This document shows positions 39,257-49,179 of a stretch of 64,000 nt of DNA, one piece after another (positions within the stretch are counted from its first letter, which is position 1; the number at the start of each line of letters is the position of its first letter). The stretch is from the NCBI GenBank assembly GCA_945883335.1, contig CAMCXI010000003.1, positions 62,001 to 126,000 of the forward strand. Reading direction: 5' to 3'. The notes under the pieces are model-generated. The model was not told where the DNA came from, ran no database searches, and saw nothing but the letters and a program-made list of their open reading frames with translations. The position numbers were made by a program, and so were the translations under genes. Origin of the DNA: Candidatus Methylopumilus universalis. Its GTDB lineage: Bacteria; Pseudomonadota; Gammaproteobacteria; Burkholderiales; Methylophilaceae.

Positions 39257-42200
39257 TTATGATTCAGCTCTTTTCTCTTCAAACATTCTGTAGAGTGCTG
39301 GCAATACAACCAAGGTTAGCAAAGTGGAGGTGATCAAGCCTCCAATGACTACAATCGCTAATGGCCGCTGAATTTCTGAACCTGGCCCAGTAGCAAACAA
39401 GAAAGGGACTAAACCAAGCATCGCCACTGTCGCAGTCATCATCACTGGCCTAAACCGTTGCTGACAGCCCTGAGTAATTGCCTCAAACTGGCTCTTACCT
39501 TCATCACGAAGATGCCGAATGTAAGAAACCAATACGACCCCATTCAGCACTGCAATTCCCCACAAGGCAATAAACCCCACCGATGCAGGTACAGAGAGGT
39601 ACTCTCCCGTTACAAACAACGCAACGATGCCGCCAATCGAAGCGAATGGAAGCACCGAGATAATGAGTGCTGCATAACGCACTGAGTTAAACAGTAAAAA
39701 TAACAGGAAGAAAATTGCACCAATCGTTACCGGTACAATTAAAGCCAAATGACTCAATGCGCGCTGCATATTCTGGAACTGACCGCCAAACTCTAAATAA
39801 TACCCATCTGGCAGTTTTAATTCTTTATCTAAACTCTCTTGAAGCTCAGCAACAAAGCCGCCCAGATCTCTATCCTTTACATTGACACCCACAACGATCC
39901 TTCGTTTCGCCAACTCACGACTAATTTGAACTGGTCCGTCTTTTACTTCAACTCTAGCCAAGTCACGTAATTTAACCCTACTACCATTTGGCGACGTCAG
40001 TAAGATATCGCCAATCTCTTCAGCGCTACTTCTGAAGTTTTCAGGATATCGAACTACTGCGCTAAATCGACGTTGCCCTTCAAATACTTCCGTTGCAACT
40101 TTGCCCCCAATAGCAGTTTCAATCACGTCATGAACATCAGCAGCATTAATACCGTGCCTTGAAATTTCATGACGATCAATGGTGATGTTCAAATATTGCT
40201 GACCAGAGACTTTTTCCACTCGCATATCTACTGCACCAGGAACGCCCCCCGCAATTTTTGCGATCTCGTCAGCTTGGGCTTTCAACACCAACATATCGTC
40301 ACCGAACAGTTTCACCGCCACATCTGAACGAACACCACTTAGTAGCTCAGCAACCCGAGCAGCAATCGGCTGAGCCATTACGACCTGAACGCCAGGCAAG
40401 ATTTTGAGACTTTTCTGAATAGAGGCAGCAATGTTATCTTGTGTCCAACCCTCAGGCCACTGATCTCGAGGCAATAAACTGACGATAGGCTGAGACTCGT
40501 TCTGACTCAGTGGATCTGCAGGGCTCTCACCACGACCTACAGCCGAAACCACAGACTTCACTCCAGGAAGCTTAGCGATTACTTGCAAAGCTTCTTTTTC
40601 CATCACCAATGACTCATCTAAAGAAATATTAGGCGCACGAATAATGTTAGGCACAATCGAGCCCTCACGCATTTCAGGGATAAAGGAAGTGCCTAGTAAA
40701 GGAATGATAAGCAGCGCAACGACAAATGATGCGACTGCAACACCAATTGTTTTCTTCTCATTAGAAATGGCAAAATTAAGCAATCGAAGGTAGGGTCTTT
40801 TGATGGCTTGAATAAAGCGCGTATCTTCGCCACTACCGCCTTTTAACATATAAGAGCACATCACAGGCGAAAGCGTAAGAGAAAGCACCAATGACACAAA
40901 CAAAGCAATTGCAATGGTCATGGCTAAAGGACCAAACATCTTACCTTCCATGCCTTCCAAGGTCATCAATGGCAGAAACACCAAGATAATAATGCCGACA
41001 CCAAAAAGCACAGGGGTGCCAACCTCTGTTGCAGCTTCCAGCACCACACGGATTTTGCTCTCTCCTTGGCGGTGTCCCAACTGATGGAAAGCGTTCTCAA
41101 CCACAACTACCGACCCATCTACCATTAAACCAATGGCAATTGCCAAGCCACCCAAGGACATCAGATTAGCTGAAATGCCCAAGTAGTTCATGGCCATAAA
41201 CGTCATCAATGGTGTTAGAGTTAATGTTCCAACCACAATTAAGCTAGAGCGGACATCGCCTAAAAAGAGAAACAGAATAATCACAACCAAGATGACGCCC
41301 TCAATCAACACCTTCACAACAGTGTTCAAGGCAGCATCGACCAGCTCGCTACGATCATAAAAAGGCGTGATTTGTAAACTACCAGGAAGAAGTCCTTTTT
41401 CATTCACTTCTTTAACTTTAGCTTTAATTCGACCAACCACCTCTTTGGCGTTACCTCCTTTAATCATCATGACGATGCCACCAACAGACTCGGTTTCACC
41501 GTTTTTGAGTAAAGCGCCAACGCGCACTTCATTGCCCAGCTTTACTTCAGCAACATCACGCATGTATACAGGAACGCCACCTTGTTCTTTTAAGACAATA
41601 TTGCCAATATCATCCAGGTTTTGAATGAGGCCAACACCACGAATCAAATATTGCTCAGAATAATGGGGCAAAATCCCCCCACCACTATTTGCATTGTTTC
41701 TTGCGAGTGCCGTGTAAACATCATTAAGCTTTAGGCCGTAATAATTCATCCGATCTGGATTCACTAGAGCTTGATACTGTTTAACATAACCGCCCATGGA
41801 GTTAATTTCTGCAACACCTGGGATACTTCTTAACAAAGGACGAACCACCCAATCTTGAATCGCGCGACGCTCGGTTAAATCGTCTTTAGTTAAGTTTTTT
41901 TGACCATCAGTTTTTTTGTCCAGCGTGTATTGATAGACTTCACCCAAGCCCGTAGAAACGGGGCCTAGAATTGGGATAACACCCTCTGGCATTTTCTGAC
42001 TCGCTTCCATGAGTCTTTCCATCACCAATTGGCGGGCGAAGTAAACATCTGTGCGCTCGGTAAAGACTAAGGTAATCAGTGACAAGCCATTTTTGTTAAG
42101 CGAACGCATTTCGACTAGACCAGGCAATCCGGTCATCGAAATTTCTAAAGGAACAGTAATAAATCGCTCGACTTCTTCAGGCGACTTACCCATCGCTTGT

Positions 42201-42352
42201 GTCGCTATTAACACTTGAATATTGGTCACATCAGGAAAAGCATCGACCGATAGTTTTTTGACAGCAAAACCACCCGCTACGACCAATGCCAAAGCAAGCA
42301 CAACAACAACTAGGCGCTGCTTGAGCGCGCCTCGAATGACGGATTCAATCAT
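39257..42352 (-). CDS. Heavy-metal efflux RND transporter, CzcA/CusA family
   Basis: A 1031-residue inner-membrane proton antiporter of the HME-RND group. Twelve membrane segments and two large periplasmic loops are recognisable. TM4 reads AIGLMVDGSVVVVEN (about residues 398-412), with the proton-relay Asp and Glu but not the first Asp of CzcA. The periplasmic motif GRGESPADP favours a divalent-metal pump (Zn, Co, Cd or Ni). The CusA methionines are not seen: FIPEMREGSIVPN and RVAELLSGVRSDV occupy those places. It is preceded by adaptor and outer-membrane genes. The exact substrate is uncertain. Confidence 0.9.
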   Translation of the reverse strand: MIESVIRGALKQRLVVVVLALALVVAGGFAVKKLSVDAFPDVTNIQVLIATQAMGKSPEEVERFITVPLEISMTGLPGLVEMRSLNKNGLSLITLVFTERTDVYFARQLVMERLMEASQKMPEGVIPILGPVSTGLGEVYQYTLDKKTDGQKNLTKDDLTERRAIQDWVVRPLLRSIPGVAEINSMGGYVKQYQALVNPDRMNYYGLKLNDVYTALARNNANSGGGILPHYSEQYLIRGVGLIQNLDDIGNIVLKEQGGVPVYMRDVAEVKLGNEVRVGALLKNGETESVGGIVMMIKGGNAKEVVGRIKAKVKEVNEKGLLPGSLQITPFYDRSELVDAALNTVVKVLIEGVILVVIILFLFLGDVRSSLIVVGTLTLTPLMTFMAMNYLGISANLMSLGGLAIAIGLMVDGSVVVVENAFHQLGHRQGESKIRVVLEAATEVGTPVLFGVGIIILVFLPLMTLEGMEGKMFGPLAMTIAIALFVSLVLSLTLSPVMCSYMLKGGSGEDTRFIQAIKRPYLRLLNFAISNEKKTIGVAVASFVVALLIIPLLGTSFIPEMREGSIVPNIIRAPNISLDESLVMEKEALQVIAKLPGVKSVVSAVGRGESPADPLSQNESQPIVSLLPRDQWPEGWTQDNIAASIQKSLKILPGVQVVMAQPIAARVAELLSGVRSDVAVKLFGDDMLVLKAQADEIAKIAGGVPGAVDMRVEKVSGQQYLNITIDRHEISRHGINAADVHDVIETAIGGKVATEVFEGQRRFSAVVRYPENFRSSAEEIGDILLTSPNGSRVKLRDLARVEVKDGPVQISRELAKRRIVVGVNVKDRDLGGFVAELQESLDKELKLPDGYYLEFGGQFQNMQRALSHLALIVPVTIGAIFFLLFLLFNSVRYAALIISVLPFASIGGIVALFVTGEYLSVPASVGFIALWGIAVLNGVVLVSYIRHLRDEGKSQFEAITQGCQQRFRPVMMTATVAMLGLVPFLFATGPGSEIQRPLAIVVIGGLITSTLLTLVVLPALYRMFEEKRAES

Positions 42353-42355
42353 GGC

Positions 42356-43531
42356 TTACTCCAACTCTTTACGTTTACGTTCGTTATTTAAATGGAACGC
42401 ACCGTCAGTAACGATAGTTTCACCCTCTTCAACACCACTGATAATTGCCAGCATGCCATTAAAGTCATCGCCAACATCAACCTCTCTCAAGCGATATTTA
42501 TTTGAGGAGATTTGAACGAAAACATAGTTTTTATCGTTCTGACGAACAATGGACTTAACAGGCACAGAAAGTTTTGCAATTGGTTTTGATTGTACCAGCA
42601 TGGACACCAACATATCTGGTTTGATCTCACGATTTAAATTGCTCAATTCACTCCGCACCATGACCGTGCGGGTCTCTGGGTTCACGATATCTGACACATA
42701 GACTAGTTTGCCTTTAATCGGCTTTTCGTTAATGGATGGAATTAAAATATCGACTTCTTGTCCTTTTTCAATCAAGTCAATCTGACGCTCCGGCACCTCA
42801 GCTACGGCATATACTTTTGATAAGTCAGCAACTATAAATAGCTCGTCTGCAGGCTGTACGACTTGGCCCAAGTTTATCTTTCTAGAGATCACAGTACCTG
42901 AGATTCTTGCTGTGACTGTACTAAAGGAATGCATTTGGGAGGTTTTTGATAGCTTAGCAACGCCTTGTGATGTCATTCCAAGCACTTGCAACTGGTCACT
43001 AGCGGCATTCAAATCAGCCTTTGCCGCACTCAATTCTGACTCTCGGCGTTGTACTTCAGCCTTGCTGATAACATCAGCTTCAAGTAAGACCCTTGCACGT
43101 TCTACCGCTTTACTTTGCAGATCGATCTGTTGCAAGGCTTTGATATAAACTAATTGGTTTTGAGCTAACTCAGTACTATTAAGAGTCGCTAACGCTTGTC
43201 CTTGTTTAACGTGCTGTCCAAGTACCGCGTCAATATCGGTGATCCGTCCAGTGACAGGGGCACCTATTTTTGCCATGCGTTGCTCATCGACTTGGATACT
43301 TCCAGGAATTCGCAATACTTCCCGGATGTCTGCCTGTCCCACCTTCATTAAAGTCACTTTATTTTGCAAGTCAGCACTTAATTCAACCAAATATGGGTCA
43401 ATCTCTGGTTTTTTGGCTTGTGGTGAATCATCACCTCCTTTACAAGCAGTCAATGCAAGCATCAAGCTCAACACAAACACATCTCTCATTCTGGACGAAC
43501 GTGTTTTATTGCCTTTATAAATTGTTGTCAT
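42356..43531 (-). CDS. RND periplasmic adaptor (membrane fusion protein) lipoprotein
   Basis: Links the inner-membrane pump to the TolC-type channel. From the ATG at 43531 it has 391 residues, with a signal peptide ending in the lipobox LALTAC. Lipoyl-like halves (RITDIDAVLGQHVKQGQ and ISGTVISRKINLGQVVQ) flank an alpha-helical hairpin (about residues 120-190), and beta-barrel parts follow. No His-rich metal-binding tail is present; the C-terminus is short and basic (NNERKRKELE). It starts three bases before the pump gene. A longer in-frame start at 43579 would overlap the tolC-like gene. Confidence 0.87.
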   Translation of the reverse strand: MTTIYKGNKTRSSRMRDVFVLSLMLALTACKGGDDSPQAKKPEIDPYLVELSADLQNKVTLMKVGQADIREVLRIPGSIQVDEQRMAKIGAPVTGRITDIDAVLGQHVKQGQALATLNSTELAQNQLVYIKALQQIDLQSKAVERARVLLEADVISKAEVQRRESELSAAKADLNAASDQLQVLGMTSQGVAKLSKTSQMHSFSTVTARISGTVISRKINLGQVVQPADELFIVADLSKVYAVAEVPERQIDLIEKGQEVDILIPSINEKPIKGKLVYVSDIVNPETRTVMVRSELSNLNREIKPDMLVSMLVQSKPIAKLSVPVKSIVRQNDKNYVFVQISSNKYRLREVDVGDDFNGMLAIISGVEEGETIVTDGAFHLNNERKRKELE

Positions 43532-43556
43532 CTCGAATATTCCTAATTTTAATTTT

Positions 43557-44828
43557 TTAATTTGTTTGAAGTAACTCAAAGCCCAATAAGCGCTCTATCT
43601 CTAGCATTGCGCTAACGTAGTCAAACTTTGCTGCCAAATAATCTTTCTTCACGATGCGATAGACACGCTGAGCATCCAAGTACTCCAAAATTCCGCGCTC
43701 CCCATATCGATAAGCTGCCTCTGCGACCTTAAGTACGGACTCTGACTGAGCTAGTAAACCACTTTCAAAAGAGGCGACTTGATTTTGTGCAATGATGTAG
43801 CGCTGATATGAAGAATCCAAATCACGCGTTAATGCAAGCTCACGATCACTCAGGACCGCTTGGACTTGATTTACATTAGCAGCTGCTTCAGCGATCTGAC
43901 CTTGACGCTGATTCCATAGCGGCAACGGAAGAGCTAAACCCAAACGATAACTTGTCAAATCCGGGTCTTGCTCAATGCCCGCCTTGAGCGTCAACCCTGG
44001 GTTACGCAAGTTTTGCTCAAGCCTTAACTTTGCATCAGCTATTTGAGAAGCAGCTCGTACCTGCTTGAGTTGTGGACTTTGTGAAATTTGATCTTTCAAA
44101 GAACTAATACCTGGCAAAGATTGCCGCATGGGCAACTCCCCTGTCACCTCATAGCTGACTGGCATAGAAGGACCCACTAAGCCCTGCAAAAAGGCTTTTG
44201 ATTCTACAACACGCACAATGGCAGCTTGATAATCTCGATCTGCAGCAAGCACTTCAGTATCTGCCTTAATTAATTCATAGCGTGGAGATTCTCCTACATC
44301 TACACGCAACTTCACACGCTCACGTATTTGTTGCAATAAATTACGATCATCTTCGACTAAACGTAATGCAGCCTGCCTCTGTAAAACATCATAAAAGGCT
44401 TTTTTGACACGAGCACGCAATTCAATCTGATTGATTTCAGCACTGACGCCATAAAATGCCACATTGGATTCAGCAATCTCTCTTCTTGCTGTTCTCACAT
44501 CAGAAAACTCAAGTGGCTGAGACAACCCTACTATCCAGTTGCTTTTAGTGTCCCCTGGTCCAGTTCTATATCGACTAGGACCAGCTGTCATTTCAACTTC
44601 AGGATTTGCGAAGGACTTAGCAGTGGTGACGGTTGCGACAGCACCATCTTGTTGTGCTTTCACAACCCGAACACTTGGGTTCTCAACCAAAGCAATATCA
44701 ATGACTTTCTGAAGTGAGAAGACTGGATCCGCAACAACTAATAGAGGCTGTGATAGCAGTATTGAGAGAAAAACAAAGATAGCCTGCTGTGTAAAATTTA
44801 ATGGATTAATGCTTTTTTCTACATTCAT
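43557..44828 (-). CDS. TolC-family outer-membrane channel of the metal-efflux operon
   Basis: A 423-residue protein from the ATG at 44828 with a signal peptide (core AIFVFLSILLSQPLLVVA). The helical repeats are typical of CzcC-type channels: VFSLQKVIDIALVENPSVRV near the N-terminus, and RLGLALPLPLWNQRQGQIAEA in the second repeat. The end, ERGILEYLDAQRVYRIVKKDYL, is the CzcC/TolC signature. It is the first of three structural pump genes and sits about 120 bases after the small unknown gene. Confidence 0.88.
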   Translation of the reverse strand: MNVEKSINPLNFTQQAIFVFLSILLSQPLLVVADPVFSLQKVIDIALVENPSVRVVKAQQDGAVATVTTAKSFANPEVEMTAGPSRYRTGPGDTKSNWIVGLSQPLEFSDVRTARREIAESNVAFYGVSAEINQIELRARVKKAFYDVLQRQAALRLVEDDRNLLQQIRERVKLRVDVGESPRYELIKADTEVLAADRDYQAAIVRVVESKAFLQGLVGPSMPVSYEVTGELPMRQSLPGISSLKDQISQSPQLKQVRAASQIADAKLRLEQNLRNPGLTLKAGIEQDPDLTSYRLGLALPLPLWNQRQGQIAEAAANVNQVQAVLSDRELALTRDLDSSYQRYIIAQNQVASFESGLLAQSESVLKVAEAAYRYGERGILEYLDAQRVYRIVKKDYLAAKFDYVSAMLEIERLLGFELLQTN

Positions 44829-44952
44829 TTGATTTTTAATTCCATAAACAAAAACATGCTTTAAGATTTTTACCAACCACGCTGTGCTGGCAAATGCAAA
44901 ACGCACCAGCATTTTTCAGCGCAGCCTAAAATGTGTGTAACTGCTCACAATA

Positions 44953-45273
44953 TCAGGATGCGCTAAACTGGTGCGCTAGATCAATTAGAACGATGGAGGC
45001 CGCTTGGGGGGCGCAGACTAAAGCCTGAGAATAGAGCCGAACAATAGCAATTGGCAAGATAGCCAAAGATAAAGAAAAAAACGAGACAAGCAATGTCAAG
45101 ATCACATCATCATTAGCATCTAATGCATTGTCATGGCTTGACGATTCCGGCACGACTTCATGAATAGATGGACCATCAACAAACTCAGACGAAAACTGAT
45201 TGGCTTGTTTGCCAAGCAAACAGAAGCAAAAAAATATTCCGATGATAATTGTAGTGAAGTACTGAAGAGTCAT
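44953..45273 (-). CDS. Unknown small membrane protein at the head of the metal-efflux operon
   Basis: A 106-residue protein I do not recognise. An N-terminal hydrophobic segment (residues about 5-20, FTTIIIGIFFCFCLLG) and a second one (about 56-80) flank a short polar stretch rich in His, Ser, Glu and Asp (GPSIHEVVPESSSHDNALDAND), which would face the periplasm if the first segment is a signal or anchor. That stretch could bind metal. It precedes the pump genes on the same strand, with 124 bp to tolC. CzcI, an unrelated-looking small periplasmic protein, holds this place in Czc operons. Coding support is mainly context and promoter, so confidence is moderate. Confidence 0.55.
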   Translation of the reverse strand: MTLQYFTTIIIGIFFCFCLLGKQANQFSSEFVDGPSIHEVVPESSSHDNALDANDDVILTLLVSFFSLSLAILPIAIVRLYSQALVCAPQAASIVLIDLAHQFSAS

Positions 45274-45279
45274 GGTTCT

Positions 45280-45309
45280 ATTGTAATCAATTACCTAAAT
45301 TAGGTGCAA
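45280..45309 (-). promoter_or_regulatory. Predicted promoter with inverted repeat, metal-efflux operon
   Basis: On the minus strand a TTGCAC (-35, 45304-45309) and a TACAAT (-10, 45280-45285) are 18 bp apart. A perfect 13-bp dyad, ACCTAA-one base-TTAGGT, at 45293-45305 lies in the spacer and overlaps the -35. Such a dyad is a natural operator for a metal-responsive regulator. The start site would fall at or within a base or two of the ATG at 45273, so the transcript may be nearly leaderless. Confidence 0.5.
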
Positions 45310-45319
45310 ATAGCAAATA

Positions 45320-46684
45320 TTAGTTATTTCGCCAAGTGGTACCTTGCGGACTATCTTCCAAGACAATTCCTTGCGCCAATAGTTCTTGGCGAATGCGATC
45401 AGCCTCGGCAAAGTTTTTAGCTTGTTTGGCTTCAGCACGCGCTATGATTTGAGCTTCAATGACTGACGCATCAAAGGCAGTCGATGAGCCTCCTTGCATA
45501 AACTCTTCTGGGCTACGCTCAAGCAAACCAAGAATATTTGCCAATCCTTTGAGTTGCGATGCAATAGCAAGGTCACCTGTCTTATTAAATATACTGGCTA
45601 AATCAAATAGCACAGCGACTGCTTCTGGCGTATTAAAATCGTCATCCATCGCCACTTTAAAAGCTTGATAAGATGCCGCACTTTCGTCCACTTTAGCCAC
45701 CACATCAACACCGCGCAATGCGGTGTAAAGACGTACTAGTGCTTGCTTAGCATCATCTAAATGCTTATCTGAATAATTGAGCGGGCTGCGGTAATGTGCC
45801 CGTAAAATAAAGAAGCGTACAACTTCAGCATTATATTTCTTCAACACATCACGAATAGTGAAAAAATTGCCCAAAGATTTAGACATCTTTTCGTCGTCCA
45901 CGCGCACAAAACCGTTATGCATCCAATAATTCACGAAAGTGCAATCATTAGCCGCTTCAGACTGCGCAATTTCATTTTCATGATGCGGAAATTGCAAATC
46001 TTGACCGCCACCGTGAATATCAAAATGTTTACCTAGATGGCAAGCACCCATCACCGAGCACTCAATATGCCAGCCTGGACGGCCCTTGCCCCAAGGTGAA
46101 TCCCAACTTGGTTCGTTAGGTTTAACAGATTTCCAAAGCACAAAATCCATCGGGTCGCGCTTAAATGTATCCACCTCAACACGCTCGCCTGCACGCAAAT
46201 CCTCTACAGATTTCCCTGAAAGCTTGCCATAGCTAGCAAAACTATCAACTGAGTAAAATACATCGCCGTTATCTGCATGATAAGCGTGACCTTTGGTAAT
46301 CAAAGCAGAAATCATTGCGATCATGCCTTCCACATGCGACGTGGCGCGTGGCTCGATATCGGGGCGCAACACGCCAAGCAAAGCTGAGTCTTCATCCATC
46401 GCATCAATAAAGCGCTGTGTTAGCACACTAATATCTTCGCCGTTTTCATTGGCACGTTTGATAATCTTATCGTCAATATCTGTAATATTGCGGACATATG
46501 TCACGTCCAAGCCCGAAGACCTTAGCCAGCGACTTACCATATCAAAGACTACCATTACACGTGCATGGCCCAGATGACAAAAATCGTACACAGTCATTCC
46601 GCAGACGTACATACTGACTTTTCCGGCCACTATAGGGACAAAGGTTTGTTTTTCTCGAGCAAGCGTGTTGTAGATTTTGAGCAT
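45320..46684 (-). CDS. cysS: Cysteinyl-tRNA synthetase
   Basis: Class I synthetase, 454 residues. The Zn-binding [19 protein letters not shown] includes the HIGH-like HLGH, and the KMSKS loop is [34 protein letters not shown] and the [21 protein letters not shown] block complete the zinc site and active site. The C-terminus ([21 protein letters not shown]) is the anticodon-binding part. It is divergent from the TPR protein gene and located upstream of the metal-efflux operon. Confidence 0.96.
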   Translation of the reverse strand: MLKIYNTLAREKQTFVPIVAGKVSMYVCGMTVYDFCHLGHARVMVVFDMVSRWLRSSGLDVTYVRNITDIDDKIIKRANENGEDISVLTQRFIDAMDEDSALLGVLRPDIEPRATSHVEGMIAMISALITKGHAYHADNGDVFYSVDSFASYGKLSGKSVEDLRAGERVEVDTFKRDPMDFVLWKSVKPNEPSWDSPWGKGRPGWHIECSVMGACHLGKHFDIHGGGQDLQFPHHENEIAQSEAANDCTFVNYWMHNGFVRVDDEKMSKSLGNFFTIRDVLKKYNAEVVRFFILRAHYRSPLNYSDKHLDDAKQALVRLYTALRGVDVVAKVDESAASYQAFKVAMDDDFNTPEAVAVLFDLASIFNKTGDLAIASQLKGLANILGLLERSPEEFMQGGSSTAFDASVIEAQIIARAEAKQAKNFAEADRIRQELLAQGIVLEDSPQGTTWRNN

Positions 46685-46850
46685 GTAATTTTGAGTAGAA
46701 ACAAGTACTTTTATGGCCGAAATAATACGCCCTAAAGTTATATCAATTAAATGACTAAATAAATATGGTTTATTGTGTTGCGTTAGTAGAGCTAAGACGG
46801 GGTTTTTGATAGAATCAGTACCTCATCAAAATAGGAAGAAGTATATCACA

Positions 46851-47873
46851 ATGGTTATCTCACGCATCTTATCTGTTCGTTTACTGCTTCTGCTTACATT
46901 GAGCCTCTCAAGCTTGGCAAACGCGGACGATCTAAAGGAGATCGCTAAACAAGCGAGTCAAGGGCAGCAGTCTTTAGCGATGGAGAGAGTTAACAACCAT
47001 ATCAACGCCAATCCAAATGACGTCCAGGCCCTTTTTATGCGTGGCGTCATGCTGGCAGAACAAGGTAAAAAAGACGAAGCAATTAAAGCGTTTAGTGACA
47101 TTACACAACGATTCCCCGCCTTACCTGAGCCATACAATAACCTGGCCGTACTTTATGCTGACCAAGGGCAGTTTGACAAAGCCAAACAAGCCCTTGAGAG
47201 TGCCATTAAAACACACCCAAGTTACGCAACTGCCCATGAAAATCTTGGGGATATCTATTCCAAAATGGCTTCCGAGGCTTATGGCAAAGCCCTTCAGTTA
47301 GATACAGCCAACGCGCGGGCTCAAAACAAATTACTTTTGATTAAAGATTTACTCAGTACAAGTGGCAAAACAGCTTTAGCAGTTAACGCAAAACCAACAC
47401 ACCCAAATACCACAACACTTCCACCTTCAACAGACTCAGCTTATGGCAACAAAGTCGCCGACTCTATTAAAACGACTGAGTCAGCTAAAATAAATTCAAA
47501 AACCGAAGACAACAATGACATTGCACGTGCTGACACACAAAGTGTTGTGAACGCAGTCAATAAATGGGCCAACGCATGGTCAACCAAAAATATTGATGCT
47601 TATTTGAATGCTTATTCTAACGCTTTCAAAACACCCGACGGACTCAGTCGGAATGCTTGGGAAAATATGCGTAGAGAACGCATCAATAAACCAGGAAAAA
47701 TTGAAGTTTCGGTATCCAATATCAATGTTCATTTAGACGATAGTACACATGCTAATGCCCGCTTTAAACAAAGCTACCACTCTGGCAGCTTGTCGCAGAG
47801 AACTTCTAAAGTGTTGGTTTTAGTCTTCACTAACGGCAAGTGGCTCATCGTGCAAGAAAAAGCCGATCGTTAA
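46851..47873 (+). CDS. Exported TPR protein with C-terminal NTF2-like domain
   Basis: A 340-residue protein from the ATG at 46851, with a signal peptide (core LLLLLTLSLSSLANA). TPR repeats occupy about residues 30-180: AQALFMRGVMLAEQGKKDEA-like units and PEPYNNLAVLYADQGQFDKA. A Ser/Thr-rich linker follows. The last 110 residues form a compact domain beginning VVNAVNKWANAWSTKNIDAYL that strongly resembles the C-terminus of the L,D-transpeptidase encoded next. Both look like the NTF2-like/SnoaL fold often called Cif-like in such cell-wall genes. It lies 19 bases upstream of that gene, so the two are co-transcribed. Confidence 0.78.
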   Translation: MVISRILSVRLLLLLTLSLSSLANADDLKEIAKQASQGQQSLAMERVNNHINANPNDVQALFMRGVMLAEQGKKDEAIKAFSDITQRFPALPEPYNNLAVLYADQGQFDKAKQALESAIKTHPSYATAHENLGDIYSKMASEAYGKALQLDTANARAQNKLLLIKDLLSTSGKTALAVNAKPTHPNTTTLPPSTDSAYGNKVADSIKTTESAKINSKTEDNNDIARADTQSVVNAVNKWANAWSTKNIDAYLNAYSNAFKTPDGLSRNAWENMRRERINKPGKIEVSVSNINVHLDDSTHANARFKQSYHSGSLSQRTSKVLVLVFTNGKWLIVQEKADR

Positions 47874-47892
47874 TACTGAGTTTAGTCCATAC

Positions 47893-49134
47893 GTGAACCT
47901 GTTTAGCCACCACCCCAAATTGAAATTTAAGGTCTATACCGCTATTACTTTAGTTATAGTTGCAGTGTGCTCTTGGAGTGCAACTGCATTGAATCGCCCT
48001 GAGCTTAATTTGATGACAAAAGAGAGCCTTAATGCATCAACAAAAACAGAGGATTTAATTGTTAAAAGTCTAATGGAAATCTCATCGGGCAATACAGACT
48101 CTGCCTTAAACACACTAGATCAAGTGATTGCAGCAACTCCAAATTTCAAACTTGCGCATTTAGTCAAAGGTGACTTGTTAATGGCCCGCGCTCAAAAATT
48201 TCAAGCGTTCGGCAGCCCTAATCCTAGTTCAGATGATGTAACTGGCTATAGAGATGAAGCGCGAAAAAGAATTGAGCGTTACTTAGATAAAGATTCAGAT
48301 CGACTGATTCCAGAACCTATTTGGCAACTCGATCGCTCGCAACCTTACATTTTTGTGGTTGATGCGGACAAATCTCGCTTATTTGTTTACCGCAACGAAA
48401 ATGGCATCCCACAATACAATGCAGATTTTTACGTGACGATAGGCAAAAATGGTAGCGAAAAAAAATATGCAGGCGATAAAAGAACGCCATTAGGCGTTTA
48501 TTTTACCTCTCCTAAACTGACTCAAAAACTGGCGGACACTTATGGTGATGCTGCTTATCCATTAAGCTACCCCAATGAAATAGACAGGCGGGAAGGGAAA
48601 ACTGGAAGCGGCATATGGCTGCATGGCACACCTCACGACACCTACAGCCGTGCACCGCAATCCAGTGATGGCTGTGTTGTACTCTCTAATCAAGACTTAA
48701 GTACGCTTGCGCCAATTTTGCAACAAGGCAACATTCCAGTTATTGTAAGCAAAGGACTTGAGTGGCTTAAACCAAATCAAACTTCAAAAGACAAACAAAT
48801 ACTATTGGATAGCATTGAGACTTGGCGCAAAGATTGGGAATCACAAGAAACCGAAGATTATTTAAGACACTATGCCAGCGCATTTTCAAACGGAAGTTTG
48901 GATCTTAATCATTGGTCGGAAGAGAAGCGTCGCATTCAAGCAAGCAAGCCAAATGTTGATATCAAAATATCAAACTTAAGCTTACTGCGTTACCCGAACA
49001 GCGAATTGCCAATGGCGATTGTGACATTTGACCAAAGCTTTCGAAGCAATTTGCTTGATAGCAAAATGCGAAAAAGACAATATTGGATTCAAGAAAATCA
49101 ACAATGGAAAATTATTTACGAGGGTGCTGCTTAA
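47893..49134 (+). CDS. L,D-transpeptidase (YkuD) with C-terminal NTF2-like domain
   Basis: A 413-residue exported protein. A membrane segment or signal lies at about 15-35, an N-terminal region at about 60-140, and the YkuD catalytic domain at about 150-290. The active-site motif is WLHGTPHDTYSRAPQSSDGC, with the nucleophilic cysteine near residue 261. L,D-transpeptidases form 3-3 peptidoglycan cross-links or attach lipoproteins. A C-terminal domain of about 110 residues (SIETWRKDWESQETEDYLRH onward) matches the last domain of the neighbouring TPR protein. The start is GTG at 47893 without a clear Shine-Dalgarno site, which is a point of doubt. Confidence 0.85.
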   Translation: MNLFSHHPKLKFKVYTAITLVIVAVCSWSATALNRPELNLMTKESLNASTKTEDLIVKSLMEISSGNTDSALNTLDQVIAATPNFKLAHLVKGDLLMARAQKFQAFGSPNPSSDDVTGYRDEARKRIERYLDKDSDRLIPEPIWQLDRSQPYIFVVDADKSRLFVYRNENGIPQYNADFYVTIGKNGSEKKYAGDKRTPLGVYFTSPKLTQKLADTYGDAAYPLSYPNEIDRREGKTGSGIWLHGTPHDTYSRAPQSSDGCVVLSNQDLSTLAPILQQGNIPVIVSKGLEWLKPNQTSKDKQILLDSIETWRKDWESQETEDYLRHYASAFSNGSLDLNHWSEEKRRIQASKPNVDIKISNLSLLRYPNSELPMAIVTFDQSFRSNLLDSKMRKRQYWIQENQQWKIIYEGAA

Positions 49135-49179
49135 GCACTCTTTTTAAAAAACTCACTCGAACTTAAAAAGGAAACTATC

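Noticed and set aside
39257-42352. Copper-specific CusA
   Set aside because: The methionine residues of the CusA metal relay are absent at the matching positions and no CusF-like gene is present, so a divalent-metal substrate is more likely.
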